From the NCBI RefSeq assembly GCF_007748095.1, contig NZ_CP036287.1, forward strand, positions 6,820,001 to 6,884,000: a stretch of DNA of 64,000 nt, given 5' to 3'. The DNA is from Engelhardtia mirabilis. GTDB taxonomy: Bacteria; Planctomycetota; UBA1135; GCA-002686595. Shown in pieces: positions 38,896 to 49,967 of this stretch. Position numbers and translations under genes: made by a program. Below the pieces are notes generated by a model that worked only from the letters and a program-made list of their open reading frames with translations, searched no databases and was not told the origin of the DNA. Each line of letters begins with the position of its first letter. Within the stretch, counting starts at the first letter, position 1.

Positions 38896-38951
38896 GCTTC
38901 GTTTCGTCGATCCGACGTCGGGGCCGGTGCCGCGGCGGCCCGGCGCCGGCG

Positions 38952-40004
38952 GTGGATGCCCCCAGAGCCCCCGTGCCGAACCTGATCCGCCAGTTCCTGT
39001 CCTTCCTGCTCTACCCCATCGGCATGGCCGCCGTCGGCTTCGCGGTGGGTTGGACGGTGGGCCTCTCGAACACCCCCGTGGTGGCGGCGATGTTGCCGGT
39101 GGCCCTCGGGCTCGCGGCTGCCGGGGGTGGGCTGTGGATCGGTCGCGTGGACCTGTCGGAGCCGGTCGACCGAGGCCGATTCGCGGTGTTGGGCGCGAGC
39201 CTGCTGCTGTTCGCGGCCGCGGCCGTCCAGGGCACGCGCTCGGGAATGGCAGAACGGGCGGAGCGGGACGCACGGGTCGAGGTCGCCGTCGCGGAGCCGG
39301 CATCTACGGAACCCACGGCTTTGGCCGAGCCCGCGGTGAGCGGTCCGACCCTGGTCGAGTTCCCCCTGTCGGATGACCCCGCCCGGGCCATCGACGCCCT
39401 GGTTCTGCGGCGCCAGTTGGCTTCTATCGGCGCATCGGTCGATGAGCAGCGCCACGTGCTGATGGCCTTGGCCCTGGAGCAGCTCGAGGCCCCCACCGCG
39501 GCGCGGGCCCTCGTCGACCTGCGGGCTGAGCTCGCCATCGACCGGGCCATCGTGCGGGCGGGCTTGGACGCCTCGTCGCGTGAAGGGCCCTTGGCCGACG
39601 GGGCCGCCTGGGAGCGAGCCTCGGCGCGCCTCGAGGGGCTGACGGGAGTGGATATCGACCCCGCCCAGCTCGCGGACGAGCGGCTGGCTGTGCTGCAGGA
39701 GCTGGAGGGCAACCTCGAGGGCGACCCCATGGACGGCGGCCCGGCCCTGCGCGCGGCGCGCGGTGCCCTGGCGACCCGCTCGACCCTGGCTCGGGCCGAC
39801 GCCTTGAGCCTCGGCGGCACCCCCGCGCTGGAACTGGCGAACCGTCGCGCCCGCGCGGACTTGGCCGAGCTGGTCGGCGCCCTGGCGGTCGAGGCGGAAC
39901 GGGCTCCGGCGCCGGTGACGATCATCGAGCGCACGGTCCCGGCTCCCGCGGCACCAGCCGCCGAGGCCCCGACGGCCTTCGGGCGCTACCCGGCCGGCGG
40001 CTGA
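38952..40004 (+). CDS. Membrane protein with helical C-terminal domain, unknown
   Basis: A 350-residue protein from GTG 38952 (a second GTG at 38973 would start VPNLIRQF). Three hydrophobic segments in the first 100 residues (FLSFLLYPIGMAAVGFAVGW, PVVAAMLPVALGLAAAGGGL, FAVLGASLLLFAAAAVQGT), then an Ala/Glu-rich mostly helical soluble part to the end (LRRQLASIGASVDEQRHVLM, RALVDLRAELAIDRAIVRAG). No known domain. It is 38 nt before the flavin reductase gene, so the two may be co-transcribed. Confidence 0.65.
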   Translation: MDAPRAPVPNLIRQFLSFLLYPIGMAAVGFAVGWTVGLSNTPVVAAMLPVALGLAAAGGGLWIGRVDLSEPVDRGRFAVLGASLLLFAAAAVQGTRSGMAERAERDARVEVAVAEPASTEPTALAEPAVSGPTLVEFPLSDDPARAIDALVLRRQLASIGASVDEQRHVLMALALEQLEAPTAARALVDLRAELAIDRAIVRAGLDASSREGPLADGAAWERASARLEGLTGVDIDPAQLADERLAVLQELEGNLEGDPMDGGPALRAARGALATRSTLARADALSLGGTPALELANRRARADLAELVGALAVEAERAPAPVTIIERTVPAPAAPAAEAPTAFGRYPAGG

Positions 40005-40042
40005 GCGGTTGACCCGGCGCGTCCAGGCGCGAGACTCGGCCC

Positions 40043-40528
40043 ATGGCCAGCGCCGACATCTCGCCCCTCGCACGCGCCCTCGGAAGGATTCCGTCGGGGC
40101 TCTTCATCGTCTCGACCCTCGATGCCGACGGCCTACCGCTCGGGTTCCTGGGTTCCTTCGTTCAGCAGGTCGGCTTCGACCCGCCGACGGTGGCCGTGGC
40201 CGTGGGGGTCGATCGCGATCACCTGCAGGCCATGCGCGACTGCGGGCGCTTCGCCGTGTCGATCCTCGACCAGGACAGCAAGGGCGCCATGAAGCCCTTC
40301 TTCGGCAAGCTCGTGGAGGGCGCTACGCCGTTCGACGATCTGGCGACGTCGACCCCCGCGGGCGGTCCTCCGGTGCTCGGCGAGGCCCTCGCCTGGGTTA
40401 CCTGCGAAGTGACGGGCGAGCAATTGGCGGGGGACCACGTGTTGGTCCTCGGGCGCGTGCTGGAGGGCATCCAGGTACGCGAGGGGGATCCGCTGGTGCA
40501 CCTGCGGAAGAACGGCCTGTCCTACTGA
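40043..40528 (+). CDS. Flavin reductase-like FMN-binding protein
   Basis: A 161-residue single-domain protein. LGRIPSGLFIVSTLDADGLP is the first strand pair and GFLGSFVQQVGFDPPTVAVAV the FMN-phosphate segment of the flavin reductase family (FMN-binding split barrel); GDHVLVLGRVLEGIQVREGD is the typical C-terminal strand. Such proteins reduce free flavin or use bound FMN for a partner enzyme; the partner is not evident here. ATG 40043. It is convergent with the DUF1570 gene across a 61-nt palindrome. Confidence 0.85.
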   Translation: MASADISPLARALGRIPSGLFIVSTLDADGLPLGFLGSFVQQVGFDPPTVAVAVGVDRDHLQAMRDCGRFAVSILDQDSKGAMKPFFGKLVEGATPFDDLATSTPAGGPPVLGEALAWVTCEVTGEQLAGDHVLVLGRVLEGIQVREGDPLVHLRKNGLSY

Positions 40529-40534
40529 CGTCGT

Positions 40535-40595
40535 CTCGGCGCCGGTAGTCGTTCGTACGGTGCCAGGCACCGTACGAACGACTACCGGCGCCGAG
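40535..40595. repeat. 61-nt palindrome with 30-bp perfect arms
   Basis: Arms 40535-40564 and 40566-40595 are perfect reverse complements around a single A. The centre (TCGTACGGTGCC-A-GGCACCGTACGA) shares its 12-nt core with the inverted repeat at 17976-18150. Placed between convergent stops (40528 and 40624) it could end transcription from both sides, but there is no T tract. Confidence 0.9.
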
Positions 40596-40623
40596 TTGGT
40601 GCGCCAACGAAAAGCACCGGGGA

Positions 40624-43188
40624 TCAGTACAGGATCCGCATCCCTGAGAACTTGGCCTTGGCGCCCTGCAGCACCAAGCCCACCTGGCCCTTCACGTCCT
40701 TGGCGTCCACGTCGAGCTTCTCGAGTTCCTTGCCGTCGAAGTAAGCCTTGGCGCCGTTCTCGTCGACTTCGATCACGAGCTCGAATTGCTCGCCGTCCTT
40801 CATCTTCACCGTCTCGAGCGGGCCGACCCGCTTGGGACCCGTCATCGAGCCCTTGAGCTGGACCAGGCCGCCGTCGGTGACGGAGTAGGCGATCATCTGC
40901 CGCGCGCCGAGGCCCGAGCCGAAGTAGATGCCGATCACAGGCACGGCGTCGGGGTCCATCTCGACGATGTCGATCGTCACCTCGAGGCGGTACTCGTCCG
41001 GAGGCATCTCGGCGTAGGTCAGGTAGGTGACCCCTTCTCCGCGGTCGCCGACGATGTCGTCGCCGTCGGCCTTCCAGACCTTCTCGTCGCTCGTGTACCA
41101 GTAGTCGAGGTCGCTGTCGACGCGCAGACGCCGCTTCTGGCGCATGTCGATCTGAGCCTCGGTCTTGATCGCGTCGTGCAGCGCCAGGAGCTCCGCACGG
41201 GGCCCGACCAAGTCGGTGGTGCGCTCGAGCAGGGACATGCCGCGGCGCGGGAAGTCCTTCGCGTTGTAGTCCTTGGCCACGCCCAGCAGCGACTCCGCCA
41301 ACACGTCATTGGCCGCGAGCATTCCATCGGCGACATCCTCATTGACTTCCTTGATGCCCTCCATGGCCTCGGCCGCGATCTCGGCCACAGTCTGCTGGAA
41401 GCCCTTGGGCTTGGCTTTGCGGTCGGTCTGTGACAGGGACCAGTCGAGCAGGCCGCGGTAGTAGTAGAGGGCGACGTCGTCGACATCCATCTGGCGGTTG
41501 GCCTCGGCCAGACCGTAGAGGGCCCGCGGGTCGCCCGGGCGCTTGTCCAGTGCCCAGCGATAGGACTCCGCCGCGTTGGCCCAGAAGGAGCCAGCGAGTT
41601 GCCGGTCGCCGCGGGCGATCAGGCGGTCGGCGACCTCGGCACCACCGTGGTGCAACTCGTGGATGTCGCGGATCCAGGCTTCCCACTTGACCATGAAGTC
41701 GTCGAAGGACTTCACGTCGGGCTGTGCGGGCCGCTCGACGAAGTACTCGACCCACCGCTCCATGACGTCGTGCTTGCCGCCGCCCTTGTAGGTGGCGACG
41801 TAGTCGTCGAAGTGGTCGCGGTAGACGCGAACGCCGTTCTCGTCCTCGTAGTTCCGCATGAAGTAGACCAAGCCCCAGCCCCAGGGGTAGTAGGTCCCGC
41901 TGTACGAACCGGGCTGGAAGTACGTGATCACGTCCTTCACGTCCACGTAGCCGGGCATGTCGAGCATCGTGACGAGGTTGTCGAGTCGACCTTCCGGGAT
42001 CAGGTTGGCAACGACCTTGCCGTTGGGCAGTAGCTCGGTGCCCTCGAAGTAGCAGGCCACGCCCTCACTGATCCATGCCGGCACCGTGTTCTTGGTCACG
42101 TCGCGCATGAACTGGTGCGACGCCTCGTGGAACAGGGTGTTCAGCGTGTCGGCCAGGGTGCCGCCACTGCCCTCGCTCGAGTAGGTCACGATCAGGTTGT
42201 CCCAGGGGGCGAACCAACCCTGCACCCCGGGATCAGGGTTCTCGTGGGCCTGGAAGTCCTCGTAGCTCGAGTAGATCTGGATCTTCGCGCCACGCATGCG
42301 CTGGCCCTGGGCCTTGTGCTGGTACATGTCGCGCAGGAACAGGTTCACCTGGTCCATGGCTCGCGCGATCGTGTGGGTGAAGATGTAGCCCCCGTTCGAC
42401 TCGATCGTGTAGCCGCCCTTGCTCTCGACCTCGAGGCGCTTCTCCCAGTGCTTGTTCTTCTCGTCGATCTTCGCGATTGCCTCGGCCGACTTCTTGATCG
42501 AGGCGTCCTCGAAGTCGATGTCCAGGCCCGACGCCACCAGGGCTTCGACGGCCGAGTCGTTCTTGTAGATCTTGGCCAGCTCCTTCTCGGCCTTCTCCTC
42601 GACCGCGGTGTCCTCGCAGCGCTGGAAGAAGTCGACGGCGTTGGCCCACAGCTTGCGGCGCGCGGCGGACTTGCCCAGCTCGAAGAGCGTCTCCCCGTAG
42701 GCGTCCAGCTTGGCCTGGATGTCGGCGTGGCCCGGGTCCAGCTCGACCAGGCGCGCGCGCAGGCCAGCGACGACGTCCCCGAGCCCCTCGTCGTCTTCGG
42801 CGGCCGGTTTACCGAGGGCGGTTTCGACGTAGTGCAGGGCCAAATCGCCCTGCCCCAGGGCAGCGGCGGCGCGCGAAGCCACATCCAGGAGCTGCACCGA
42901 GTCCGGCGTGTACTCGAGGGCCAACTCGGCCGTCTCCAGGGCCTCGGTCGGGCGTGCTTCCTCGAGTGCCTTCTCGGCCTCCTGGAGCCGTCGACGGTCG
43001 TCGGCGGTCAGGTCCTCGGAGGTCGTCACTCCGGAAACCGGCGCAAAGCCGAGCACGGCCGCAGCGGACAGCTCGCTGGGGGTCTGGATTTCGGCCGGCG
43101 CAACCTGGGAAGCCCCGATGGCGAGGGGGGCGAGGAACAGGCCGGTGGGGATCAGGGAAAGGCGCAGGTTGGGGAAGGCAGCGAGCAT
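40624..43188 (-). CDS. DUF1570-type exported metalloprotease-like protein
   Basis: An 854-residue protein with signal peptide (SLIPTGLFLAPLAIGASQVA). TPR-like helices at about 60-240 (EAEKALEEARPTEALETAEL, KLWANAVDFFQRCEDTA). A gluzincin-like zinc site HEASH at 354-358 (LFHEASHQFMRD) with the downstream Glu helix WISEGVACYFEG: the DUF1570 arrangement. TPR-like helices again at about 545-640. The C-terminal domain (about 700-854; YRLEVTIDIVEMDPDAVPVI, FELVIEVDENGAKAYFDGKE) is a DUF1080/LamG-type beta sandwich. Probably periplasmic or surface; the substrate is unknown. Confidence 0.82.
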   Translation of the reverse strand: MLAAFPNLRLSLIPTGLFLAPLAIGASQVAPAEIQTPSELSAAAVLGFAPVSGVTTSEDLTADDRRRLQEAEKALEEARPTEALETAELALEYTPDSVQLLDVASRAAAALGQGDLALHYVETALGKPAAEDDEGLGDVVAGLRARLVELDPGHADIQAKLDAYGETLFELGKSAARRKLWANAVDFFQRCEDTAVEEKAEKELAKIYKNDSAVEALVASGLDIDFEDASIKKSAEAIAKIDEKNKHWEKRLEVESKGGYTIESNGGYIFTHTIARAMDQVNLFLRDMYQHKAQGQRMRGAKIQIYSSYEDFQAHENPDPGVQGWFAPWDNLIVTYSSEGSGGTLADTLNTLFHEASHQFMRDVTKNTVPAWISEGVACYFEGTELLPNGKVVANLIPEGRLDNLVTMLDMPGYVDVKDVITYFQPGSYSGTYYPWGWGLVYFMRNYEDENGVRVYRDHFDDYVATYKGGGKHDVMERWVEYFVERPAQPDVKSFDDFMVKWEAWIRDIHELHHGGAEVADRLIARGDRQLAGSFWANAAESYRWALDKRPGDPRALYGLAEANRQMDVDDVALYYYRGLLDWSLSQTDRKAKPKGFQQTVAEIAAEAMEGIKEVNEDVADGMLAANDVLAESLLGVAKDYNAKDFPRRGMSLLERTTDLVGPRAELLALHDAIKTEAQIDMRQKRRLRVDSDLDYWYTSDEKVWKADGDDIVGDRGEGVTYLTYAEMPPDEYRLEVTIDIVEMDPDAVPVIGIYFGSGLGARQMIAYSVTDGGLVQLKGSMTGPKRVGPLETVKMKDGEQFELVIEVDENGAKAYFDGKELEKLDVDAKDVKGQVGLVLQGAKAKFSGMRILY

Positions 43189-43305
43189 CGGGATCGAGGT
43201 GGGTCCGTGGGACGAAACGAAGGCGCAGGGGTTCCTACGCAGAAAGGCAGCCGATCTCGCCCACCCTCCCGGCGAAAGTCCCCAGCGCCCGATCGAGCGC
43301 GGCGT

Positions 43306-45000
43306 TCATTCTTCCACGGCACTGGCAGGGTGCAACTTGGGGTCGGCTTCGAACAATCGGAGCAGGCGCGATTTCCAGCCCGTCGGGAGCTGCTCGAGAT
43401 CGGACGGGCGGGCCTCGAAACCGTCCTCCAGAGCCCCCAAGACCTGCTTGGCGTCACTGGATCCGCGCAGCGCGGCCAGCCAGAGCAGGGCCTTGCTGCC
43501 AACCGGGTCGTCTCGATCCAGGGCCCCGCCGGCCAAGGAGACCAACTCGTCGGGATCCGGCGCGACCCCATCGCGCTCAAGGCCCGCGGCCCGACCGGCC
43601 AAGGCGCGGAGCTCCGGGCGTTCCCCTCCTGCGGCAGCGGCGAGTTTCGCGGCGGCTGAGTAGTGACCCAGACGCAGCTCGGCCACGGCCCGCTGGGCAG
43701 GCAGCTCACCCCACTGGACCGCGACCCAGAGAGTTGCGATCAACGCGAGCAGGCAGGCCACCAGACCCGAGAACCGCCGCATTCCGCGCCGCAGACGCAG
43801 CCCGACCCGCGGGTCAGCCGCGGCCGCGCGCATGAACAGGATGCGGTGGGCGACGCTGAAGTGCCGCCAACCGTGGCGCCAGCGGCTCGGACCGCCCGAG
43901 ATCTCGTCCAGAGCGCGCACCATGTCGGCGGGATCGCCGAGCAACTCGAGGGCGAAGAGGTCGGCCTCGAGCTCGGCCCGCCGGGAGAGGTAGCCGAAGC
44001 TGACGAACCAAGTCGCAGCTGCCGCAAGGGTGACCAGGGTGGCGTCCGCCTCGGCGATGGCCGGGACGCGGGTCAGAGCCAGGTCCAGGCCCAGGAAGAC
44101 GAGCAGGGTCCAGGCGGCGAAGATCAACACATGGCGTCGCGCGGAGTGGCCCATCTCGTGACCGAAGACGGCGCGCAGCTCGCGCGGCCCGAGCTGGGCC
44201 AGCAGGCCGTCGGTCATCAGCACCACCCGCTGGCCCGGGGTGAAGCCCACGATCGCGGCGTTGGCCACGCTGCCGCCGGTGCGCCACACCAGGAGCTCCC
44301 CACAGCGAAAGCGCGCCCGTCGCGCGAGGTCCGTGAACATCTCGCGCAGGGGGCCCTCCGGCAGGGGCGTGGTATCCCAGACCCGCCGCAGCAGGCTCGG
44401 CAGGCCAACGCCGAAGAGCACGAGCACCGCGGCCACGAACGCGCTGCCGAGCAGGGCGACTTCCTCCAGGTGCACGCGCAGGGGTGCGTAGAGACCGATC
44501 GCTGTGCTCAGGGTCACGTAGGCCAAGAGCGGCGCCACCGAGGCGCCGAGCATTCGCAACTGGAAGGCGCGGTGGGATCGGCGACGGGGTCCGCGCGGCT
44601 CGTTGAGTCGAGCGCGGGCGTCGATTGCGGCGACCTGCAAGAGGACGAACGGCGCGAGCAGCAGCAAGAATCCCGGTCCGGGCCAGCCGAGGACCGAGGC
44701 GCCCTCGCCGCCGACAGCGCGGGCGAAGGCCCCCCAACCGGCCAGGACCACGACGCCGTAGGTCGCTACTCCGGCGGCCCCGAGGGCAGCCCCGACAACC
44801 CGGGCCGCATGGAAACGCCCGCGGATGGCGAGCAGGCGGGTCGCCAGGCCCAGGAGGTGCGGTACGGGTAGCACCAGCACCAGGGCCACCAGGGCGTCGG
44901 GCAGGGTCCGGGTCCAGGGGTCGATGGCGCCGTGAGGCCCGGCGAACTCGACCGCGGCGGCGAGTCCGAGGGCGGCCAAGAGGTGCAAGAGGAAGGTCAC
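43306..45000 (-). CDS. M48-family membrane metalloprotease
   Basis: A 564-residue protein from GTG 45000 (GTG 45054 is possible but the added codons have poor bias). Four to six membrane segments precede the active site HEMGH at 281-285 (AVFGHEMGHSARRH), two more hydrophobic segments follow, and RRAELEADLFALELLGDPA supplies the third zinc ligand Glu. This is the HtpX/Ste24 layout, degrading or trimming membrane proteins. The C-terminal 130 residues are Ala-rich TPR-like helices (AVAELRLGHYSAAAKLAAAA), not usual in HtpX. It is downstream of no obvious partner. Confidence 0.85.
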   Translation of the reverse strand: MTFLLHLLAALGLAAAVEFAGPHGAIDPWTRTLPDALVALVLVLPVPHLLGLATRLLAIRGRFHAARVVGAALGAAGVATYGVVVLAGWGAFARAVGGEGASVLGWPGPGFLLLLAPFVLLQVAAIDARARLNEPRGPRRRSHRAFQLRMLGASVAPLLAYVTLSTAIGLYAPLRVHLEEVALLGSAFVAAVLVLFGVGLPSLLRRVWDTTPLPEGPLREMFTDLARRARFRCGELLVWRTGGSVANAAIVGFTPGQRVVLMTDGLLAQLGPRELRAVFGHEMGHSARRHVLIFAAWTLLVFLGLDLALTRVPAIAEADATLVTLAAAATWFVSFGYLSRRAELEADLFALELLGDPADMVRALDEISGGPSRWRHGWRHFSVAHRILFMRAAAADPRVGLRLRRGMRRFSGLVACLLALIATLWVAVQWGELPAQRAVAELRLGHYSAAAKLAAAAGGERPELRALAGRAAGLERDGVAPDPDELVSLAGGALDRDDPVGSKALLWLAALRGSSDAKQVLGALEDGFEARPSDLEQLPTGWKSRLLRLFEADPKLHPASAVEE

Positions 45001-45407
45001 GTGCGCTGTCTCGGGGACCTGGGCCCGACCTCTCCCTTTAGGCCGCGCAGCCACGGCGTGCTGCCGGGGAAGGCGTGAGTTCCGTCCAGCGGACTCGGCC
45101 GCGACGGGGCCGATCGGCAGCTCGCAGGACCGATGGGCGGCGCTACGCCGGGAACCTCAGGGTCGATGGTCGGGTCGGTGGCCATGGCTTCGGGCGCAGG
45201 AGCCTATTCCAAGCGCCGGACGAGCGCGCCCCGTCCCGGGGCTCGACCGCAGGGTCGCGTCGCTAGAATGCGGAGTCGGTGATCCGCTGACCGGTCACCG
45301 AGAGCCACGGCTCCCCTTCCAGCCACGAATCCGCGGTCCGGGTCCCGACCCACCGCCACAAGCCCCGGCGACCACTAGCCGGACGACGGAGAAACACGAC
45401 CTTGGGA
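45001..45407. other. Intergenic region before the CBS-type gene
   Basis: About 400 bp between divergent genes; no gene is supported. A possible promoter for the rightward gene is CTCGAC (45242-45247) with TAGAAT (45264-45269), spacing 16; the -35 match is weak. Nothing else stands out. Confidence 0.4.
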
Positions 45408-46784
<1,377 letters not shown>

Positions 46785-46810
46785 TGCCGGCGTGTGGCTC
46801 GGGCCTGCGA

Positions 46811-48286
46811 TCAGGCGGCGCTGACCGCCGCCTGGTCGCGGGGCCCACGCAGGGCGTCGCGCAGGGACAACCAGCCGATCCAGCCGAAGCCCGCGAGGAA
46901 CAGCAGTAGGAAGGGCAGGGCGCCCCAGCGGCCCAGGCGCAGGGCGTCGACCGTGGCCACGGCGATCCACAAGGCCAAGAGAAGCTCGAGGCCGGGCAGC
47001 TCGGCCAAGCGGCCGCTGTAGGCGCGCCGCGCGCCATCGCCGCGCTTGGGGGTGCGCACGAAGACGCCAGCCGCGCGCTGGAAGAGACCGCGCGCCACGG
47101 CCTCGGTCTGGGAGATGGCCATGCCGACCCCGGCGGCGATGCCCACCGGCACGTCGGTCCAGCGGTTGCGTCGGCTGCGGCCCAGGGCTGCCTGACTGGC
47201 ACCGTAGAAGAGGACCACGGACCCGGTGCAGACCAAGAAGCCCAGTCCGTGCAGAAGGTGGCCGAAGGACCCCCGCAGTTGGATCGCGACCGGCATCGAG
47301 ATCGCCAGCAGCAGCACCAACGGGTAGCCGACGTTGCCGGCCAGGTGGGCGATGGCCTCGACCTTGACGCGCAGTGGCTGGGGCGAGCGCAGAATCGACG
47401 GTCCGAGCTTGCGCAGGACCTGGGCGCTGCCCCGCGCCCAACGGCGCTGCTGGCCCTTGAAGGCGGCCACGTCGGCGGGGAGCTCCGCCGGCGCGACCAC
47501 GTCGGGACGGTAGACGAAGCGCCAGCCCGCCAACTGGGCCCGGTAGGACAGGTCCAGGTCCTCGGTCAGGGTGTCGTGCTGCCAACCGCCGGCGTCGTCG
47601 ATCGCGGTGCGGCGCCAGATCCCGGCGGTCCCGTTGAAGTTGAAGAACAGGCCGGCCGCGGCGCGAGCCGTGTGCTCGATCACGAAGTGACCGTCGAGCA
47701 GAGTGGCCTGGGCGCGGGTCAGTGGACTGTCGTCGCGGTTGAGGTGGCCCCAGCGGGCTTGGACCATGCCCACCCCGGGGGCTCGGAACTCGCCCACGAG
47801 TCGGCGTAAAAAGTCGGGCGGGGGAACGAAGTCGGCGTCGAAGACCGCGATCAGCTCGCCCTTGGCCCTGCGCATCCCGGCATCGAGCGCGCCGGCCTTG
47901 AAGCCGGTGCGATCGCTGCGGAACAGGTGGATGGCGTCCAGGCCCCGCGCCCTGAGCACGGCGACGGCCTGGGCCGCGAGGTCGCGGGTCTCGTCGAGCG
48001 AGTCGTCGAGCACCTGGATCTCGAGTCGATCGGCCGGGTAGTCGAGCGCTCCAGCGGCGTGGATCAGCCGCTCGACGACCGTGCGCTCGTTGAAGATCGG
48101 GAGCTGGACGGTGACCTGCGGAAGGTCGCCGGGGTCCCCATGGGCTGCGGCGGGAGGCGGGCCACCGCTCAAGTTTCCGAACCAGACCGAGCCCCGGAAC
48201 CCACGCCACAGCGCGAGGCGATGCAGGCCCCACAGGGCCAGCAGTCCGACACAGGCGCTGTAGACGACGACCAGAACGGAGTCCAT
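46811..48286 (-). CDS. Family 2 glycosyltransferase, membrane processive type
   Basis: A 491-residue protein: one N-terminal membrane helix (VLVVVYSACVGLLALWGL), a GT2 domain, then four or more C-terminal helices. GT2 marks in order: VTVQLPIFNERTVVERLIHA, VLDDSLDET, FDADFVPPPDFL, TEDLDLSYRAQLAGW and QQRRWARGSAQ (QxxRW), as in cellulose synthase/CslA-like polysaccharide synthases. It would make an extracellular or envelope glycan from a nucleotide sugar. It lies 31 nt after the alpha/beta hydrolase gene; the two may be co-transcribed. Confidence 0.88.
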   Translation of the reverse strand: MDSVLVVVYSACVGLLALWGLHRLALWRGFRGSVWFGNLSGGPPPAAAHGDPGDLPQVTVQLPIFNERTVVERLIHAAGALDYPADRLEIQVLDDSLDETRDLAAQAVAVLRARGLDAIHLFRSDRTGFKAGALDAGMRRAKGELIAVFDADFVPPPDFLRRLVGEFRAPGVGMVQARWGHLNRDDSPLTRAQATLLDGHFVIEHTARAAAGLFFNFNGTAGIWRRTAIDDAGGWQHDTLTEDLDLSYRAQLAGWRFVYRPDVVAPAELPADVAAFKGQQRRWARGSAQVLRKLGPSILRSPQPLRVKVEAIAHLAGNVGYPLVLLLAISMPVAIQLRGSFGHLLHGLGFLVCTGSVVLFYGASQAALGRSRRNRWTDVPVGIAAGVGMAISQTEAVARGLFQRAAGVFVRTPKRGDGARRAYSGRLAELPGLELLLALWIAVATVDALRLGRWGALPFLLLFLAGFGWIGWLSLRDALRGPRDQAAVSAA

Positions 48287-48317
48287 GGGGGGTGGCGGAC
48301 GCAGGGACGCGGCCAGC

Positions 48318-49187
48318 CTACAGGTAACGTGCGAAGTGCTCGGCCGTGACGGCCAAGGCCTGCGCGAGGGGCGGACGAGACTCCGTCAGGGGGTGGCGCG
48401 CGCCGAAGTTGTGGCCGACGCCATCGATCACGACCAGTTCCGCTCGACCGGCCGGGTAGACCTCGAGCAGTTCGCGTGCCTCCTCGGGTTTGACGCTGCG
48501 GTCTCGCGCGCCGTGGACGAGGAGCACGGGCAGGTCGAGTGCCGCGGCCGCGGCCTCCACGTCGAGGCTCGCCGGGCGGGGGGAGAACTCGTCCAGGAGG
48601 TCGCGCTCGAGGCGCATTCGGCGGCCGTCGGCCAGGGTGACCCACAGAAATCCCTCCCGGTGCCACTCCTCGAGGCGCTCCAGGTCGTAGCGGCCGACGC
48701 TGGCGACCGAGGCCCAGGTGCAGAGGGCTCGATAGGGCTCGTGGCCTGCGGCCCGAAGGCGGGCGGCGTGCAGCACGCACATGGCGGCGCCGCGACTGTG
48801 GCCCCAGATGCCGGCGCGGTTCGCGTCGAGGGGGCCCAGGTGACCTTCGGCGGCGGCGCCGGCCACGGCGGCCAGGTCCTCGAGCTCCTGCTCGTAGGTG
48901 TTGTGGGCGAATCCGGCGGGGTCGGTGAATTCGTCCAGCTCGGGACCGATGCCCCCGCCGCTCATGTTGAAGGTGACGACGGCCAGGCCGCGGGCGACGA
49001 GCGCTTCGGCCAGGGCCGGGAGGAAGGCCCAGTCCATGAAGGCCAGGTAGCCGTGGGTCAGGACGACGAATGGCGCGGCGACCTCCGAGCGATCGGGACG
49101 CAGAACTCGGCCGCGCACGACGCGACGCAGAACGGGGGTGCCCGGCCGCGGGGACAGCTCGAGTTCGAAGGGCTGGGTTTCGGTCAC
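48318..49187 (-). CDS. Alpha/beta hydrolase
   Basis: A 289-residue protein from GTG 49187. FVVLTHGYLAFMDWAFLPAL is the oxyanion strand-loop, GIWGHSRGAAMC the nucleophile elbow (Ser131), PVLLVHGARDRSVKPEEARE holds the acid and DGVGHNFGARHPL the His. The shape suits an acyl-esterase or dienelactone-hydrolase-like enzyme; the substrate is unknown. It has 19 nt to the upstream acyltransferase gene, suggesting a short operon of envelope-lipid or glycan genes. Confidence 0.85.
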   Translation of the reverse strand: MTETQPFELELSPRPGTPVLRRVVRGRVLRPDRSEVAAPFVVLTHGYLAFMDWAFLPALAEALVARGLAVVTFNMSGGGIGPELDEFTDPAGFAHNTYEQELEDLAAVAGAAAEGHLGPLDANRAGIWGHSRGAAMCVLHAARLRAAGHEPYRALCTWASVASVGRYDLERLEEWHREGFLWVTLADGRRMRLERDLLDEFSPRPASLDVEAAAAALDLPVLLVHGARDRSVKPEEARELLEVYPAGRAELVVIDGVGHNFGARHPLTESRPPLAQALAVTAEHFARYL

Positions 49188-49206
49188 AGTCGGTCGGGGA
49201 CGGCGC

Positions 49207-49959
49207 TCACCAGTCCTGCTCGGCCCCGATCAGCTCGCAGCCTCGGACCTCGGCTGCGATCAAGCGTTTGCGAAGCTCGGCGGTGGCGGCCTCCAGGCCA
49301 GCCTCGCCGCTGCCGCGCTCGACAACAACGGGCTCACCATAGACGACGGCCACCCGCGAGAAGGGCTTCGCGATGGTGAACGCGTCCCAGGAGCGAAGGT
49401 GCCAGGCGCGATCGGCGACGATTCCGATCGGGACAATCGGGAAGCCGGTGGCGCGGGCCAGCCAAGCCAGGCCCGGATTCGTCGAGTGCTGGGGCCCGCG
49501 GGGGCCATCGGGGGTCACCACGACCCGTTGGCCGCCCTTCACGACGTTCAACATTTCGCGCAGGGCGCGGGCTCCGCTGCGCCCGCTCGAGCCGCGGATG
49601 ATGCGGTAGCCGAAGCGCTCCAGGGCCAGCTTGGCCAGGCTGCCGTCGTCGCTCGGTGAGACCAGGACGGAGTAGAGGCGACCGGGGTGGCTCGGCATGC
49701 CCAGCAACATGCGGCCGTGCCAGACAGCGACGAGGAAGCCGACGTCGGTGCTCTCGGGCATGTTGGCCCGTCCGACGAACTCGAGGCGCCAGGTGCGCGC
49801 GAGCAGGCGAAAGAGGGTCGGCCCTACGGTCGAAATCAGAGCCGCGCCGATGCGCCTGCGAAGGCGCTTGTAGCGCTTCTTCGCAGAACTACGAGTCGGC
49901 GCGCCGTCAGGACCCTCGTCCCGCGGCACGCCGTCGGCCTCGGCCGCATCCCCAGACAC
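49207..49959 (-). CDS. DUF374 lysophospholipid acyltransferase-like protein
   Basis: A 250-residue protein from GTG 49959, 8 nt after the stop of the previous gene (the longer frame starts in an Arg-rich overlap). One membrane-near helix (RIGAALISTVGPTLFRLLAR) then VAVWHGRMLLGMP, SPSDDGSLAKLALERFGYRI, RGSSGRSGARALREML and VVVTPDGPRGPQHSTNPGLA, which together are the DUF374 (LPLAT superfamily) signature. Related enzymes acylate lipid A or phospholipids at the inner membrane. The acceptor here is unknown. Confidence 0.88.
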   Translation of the reverse strand: MSGDAAEADGVPRDEGPDGAPTRSSAKKRYKRLRRRIGAALISTVGPTLFRLLARTWRLEFVGRANMPESTDVGFLVAVWHGRMLLGMPSHPGRLYSVLVSPSDDGSLAKLALERFGYRIIRGSSGRSGARALREMLNVVKGGQRVVVTPDGPRGPQHSTNPGLAWLARATGFPIVPIGIVADRAWHLRSWDAFTIAKPFSRVAVVYGEPVVVERGSGEAGLEAATAELRKRLIAAEVRGCELIGAEQDW

Positions 49960-49967
49960 GGCGCCGG

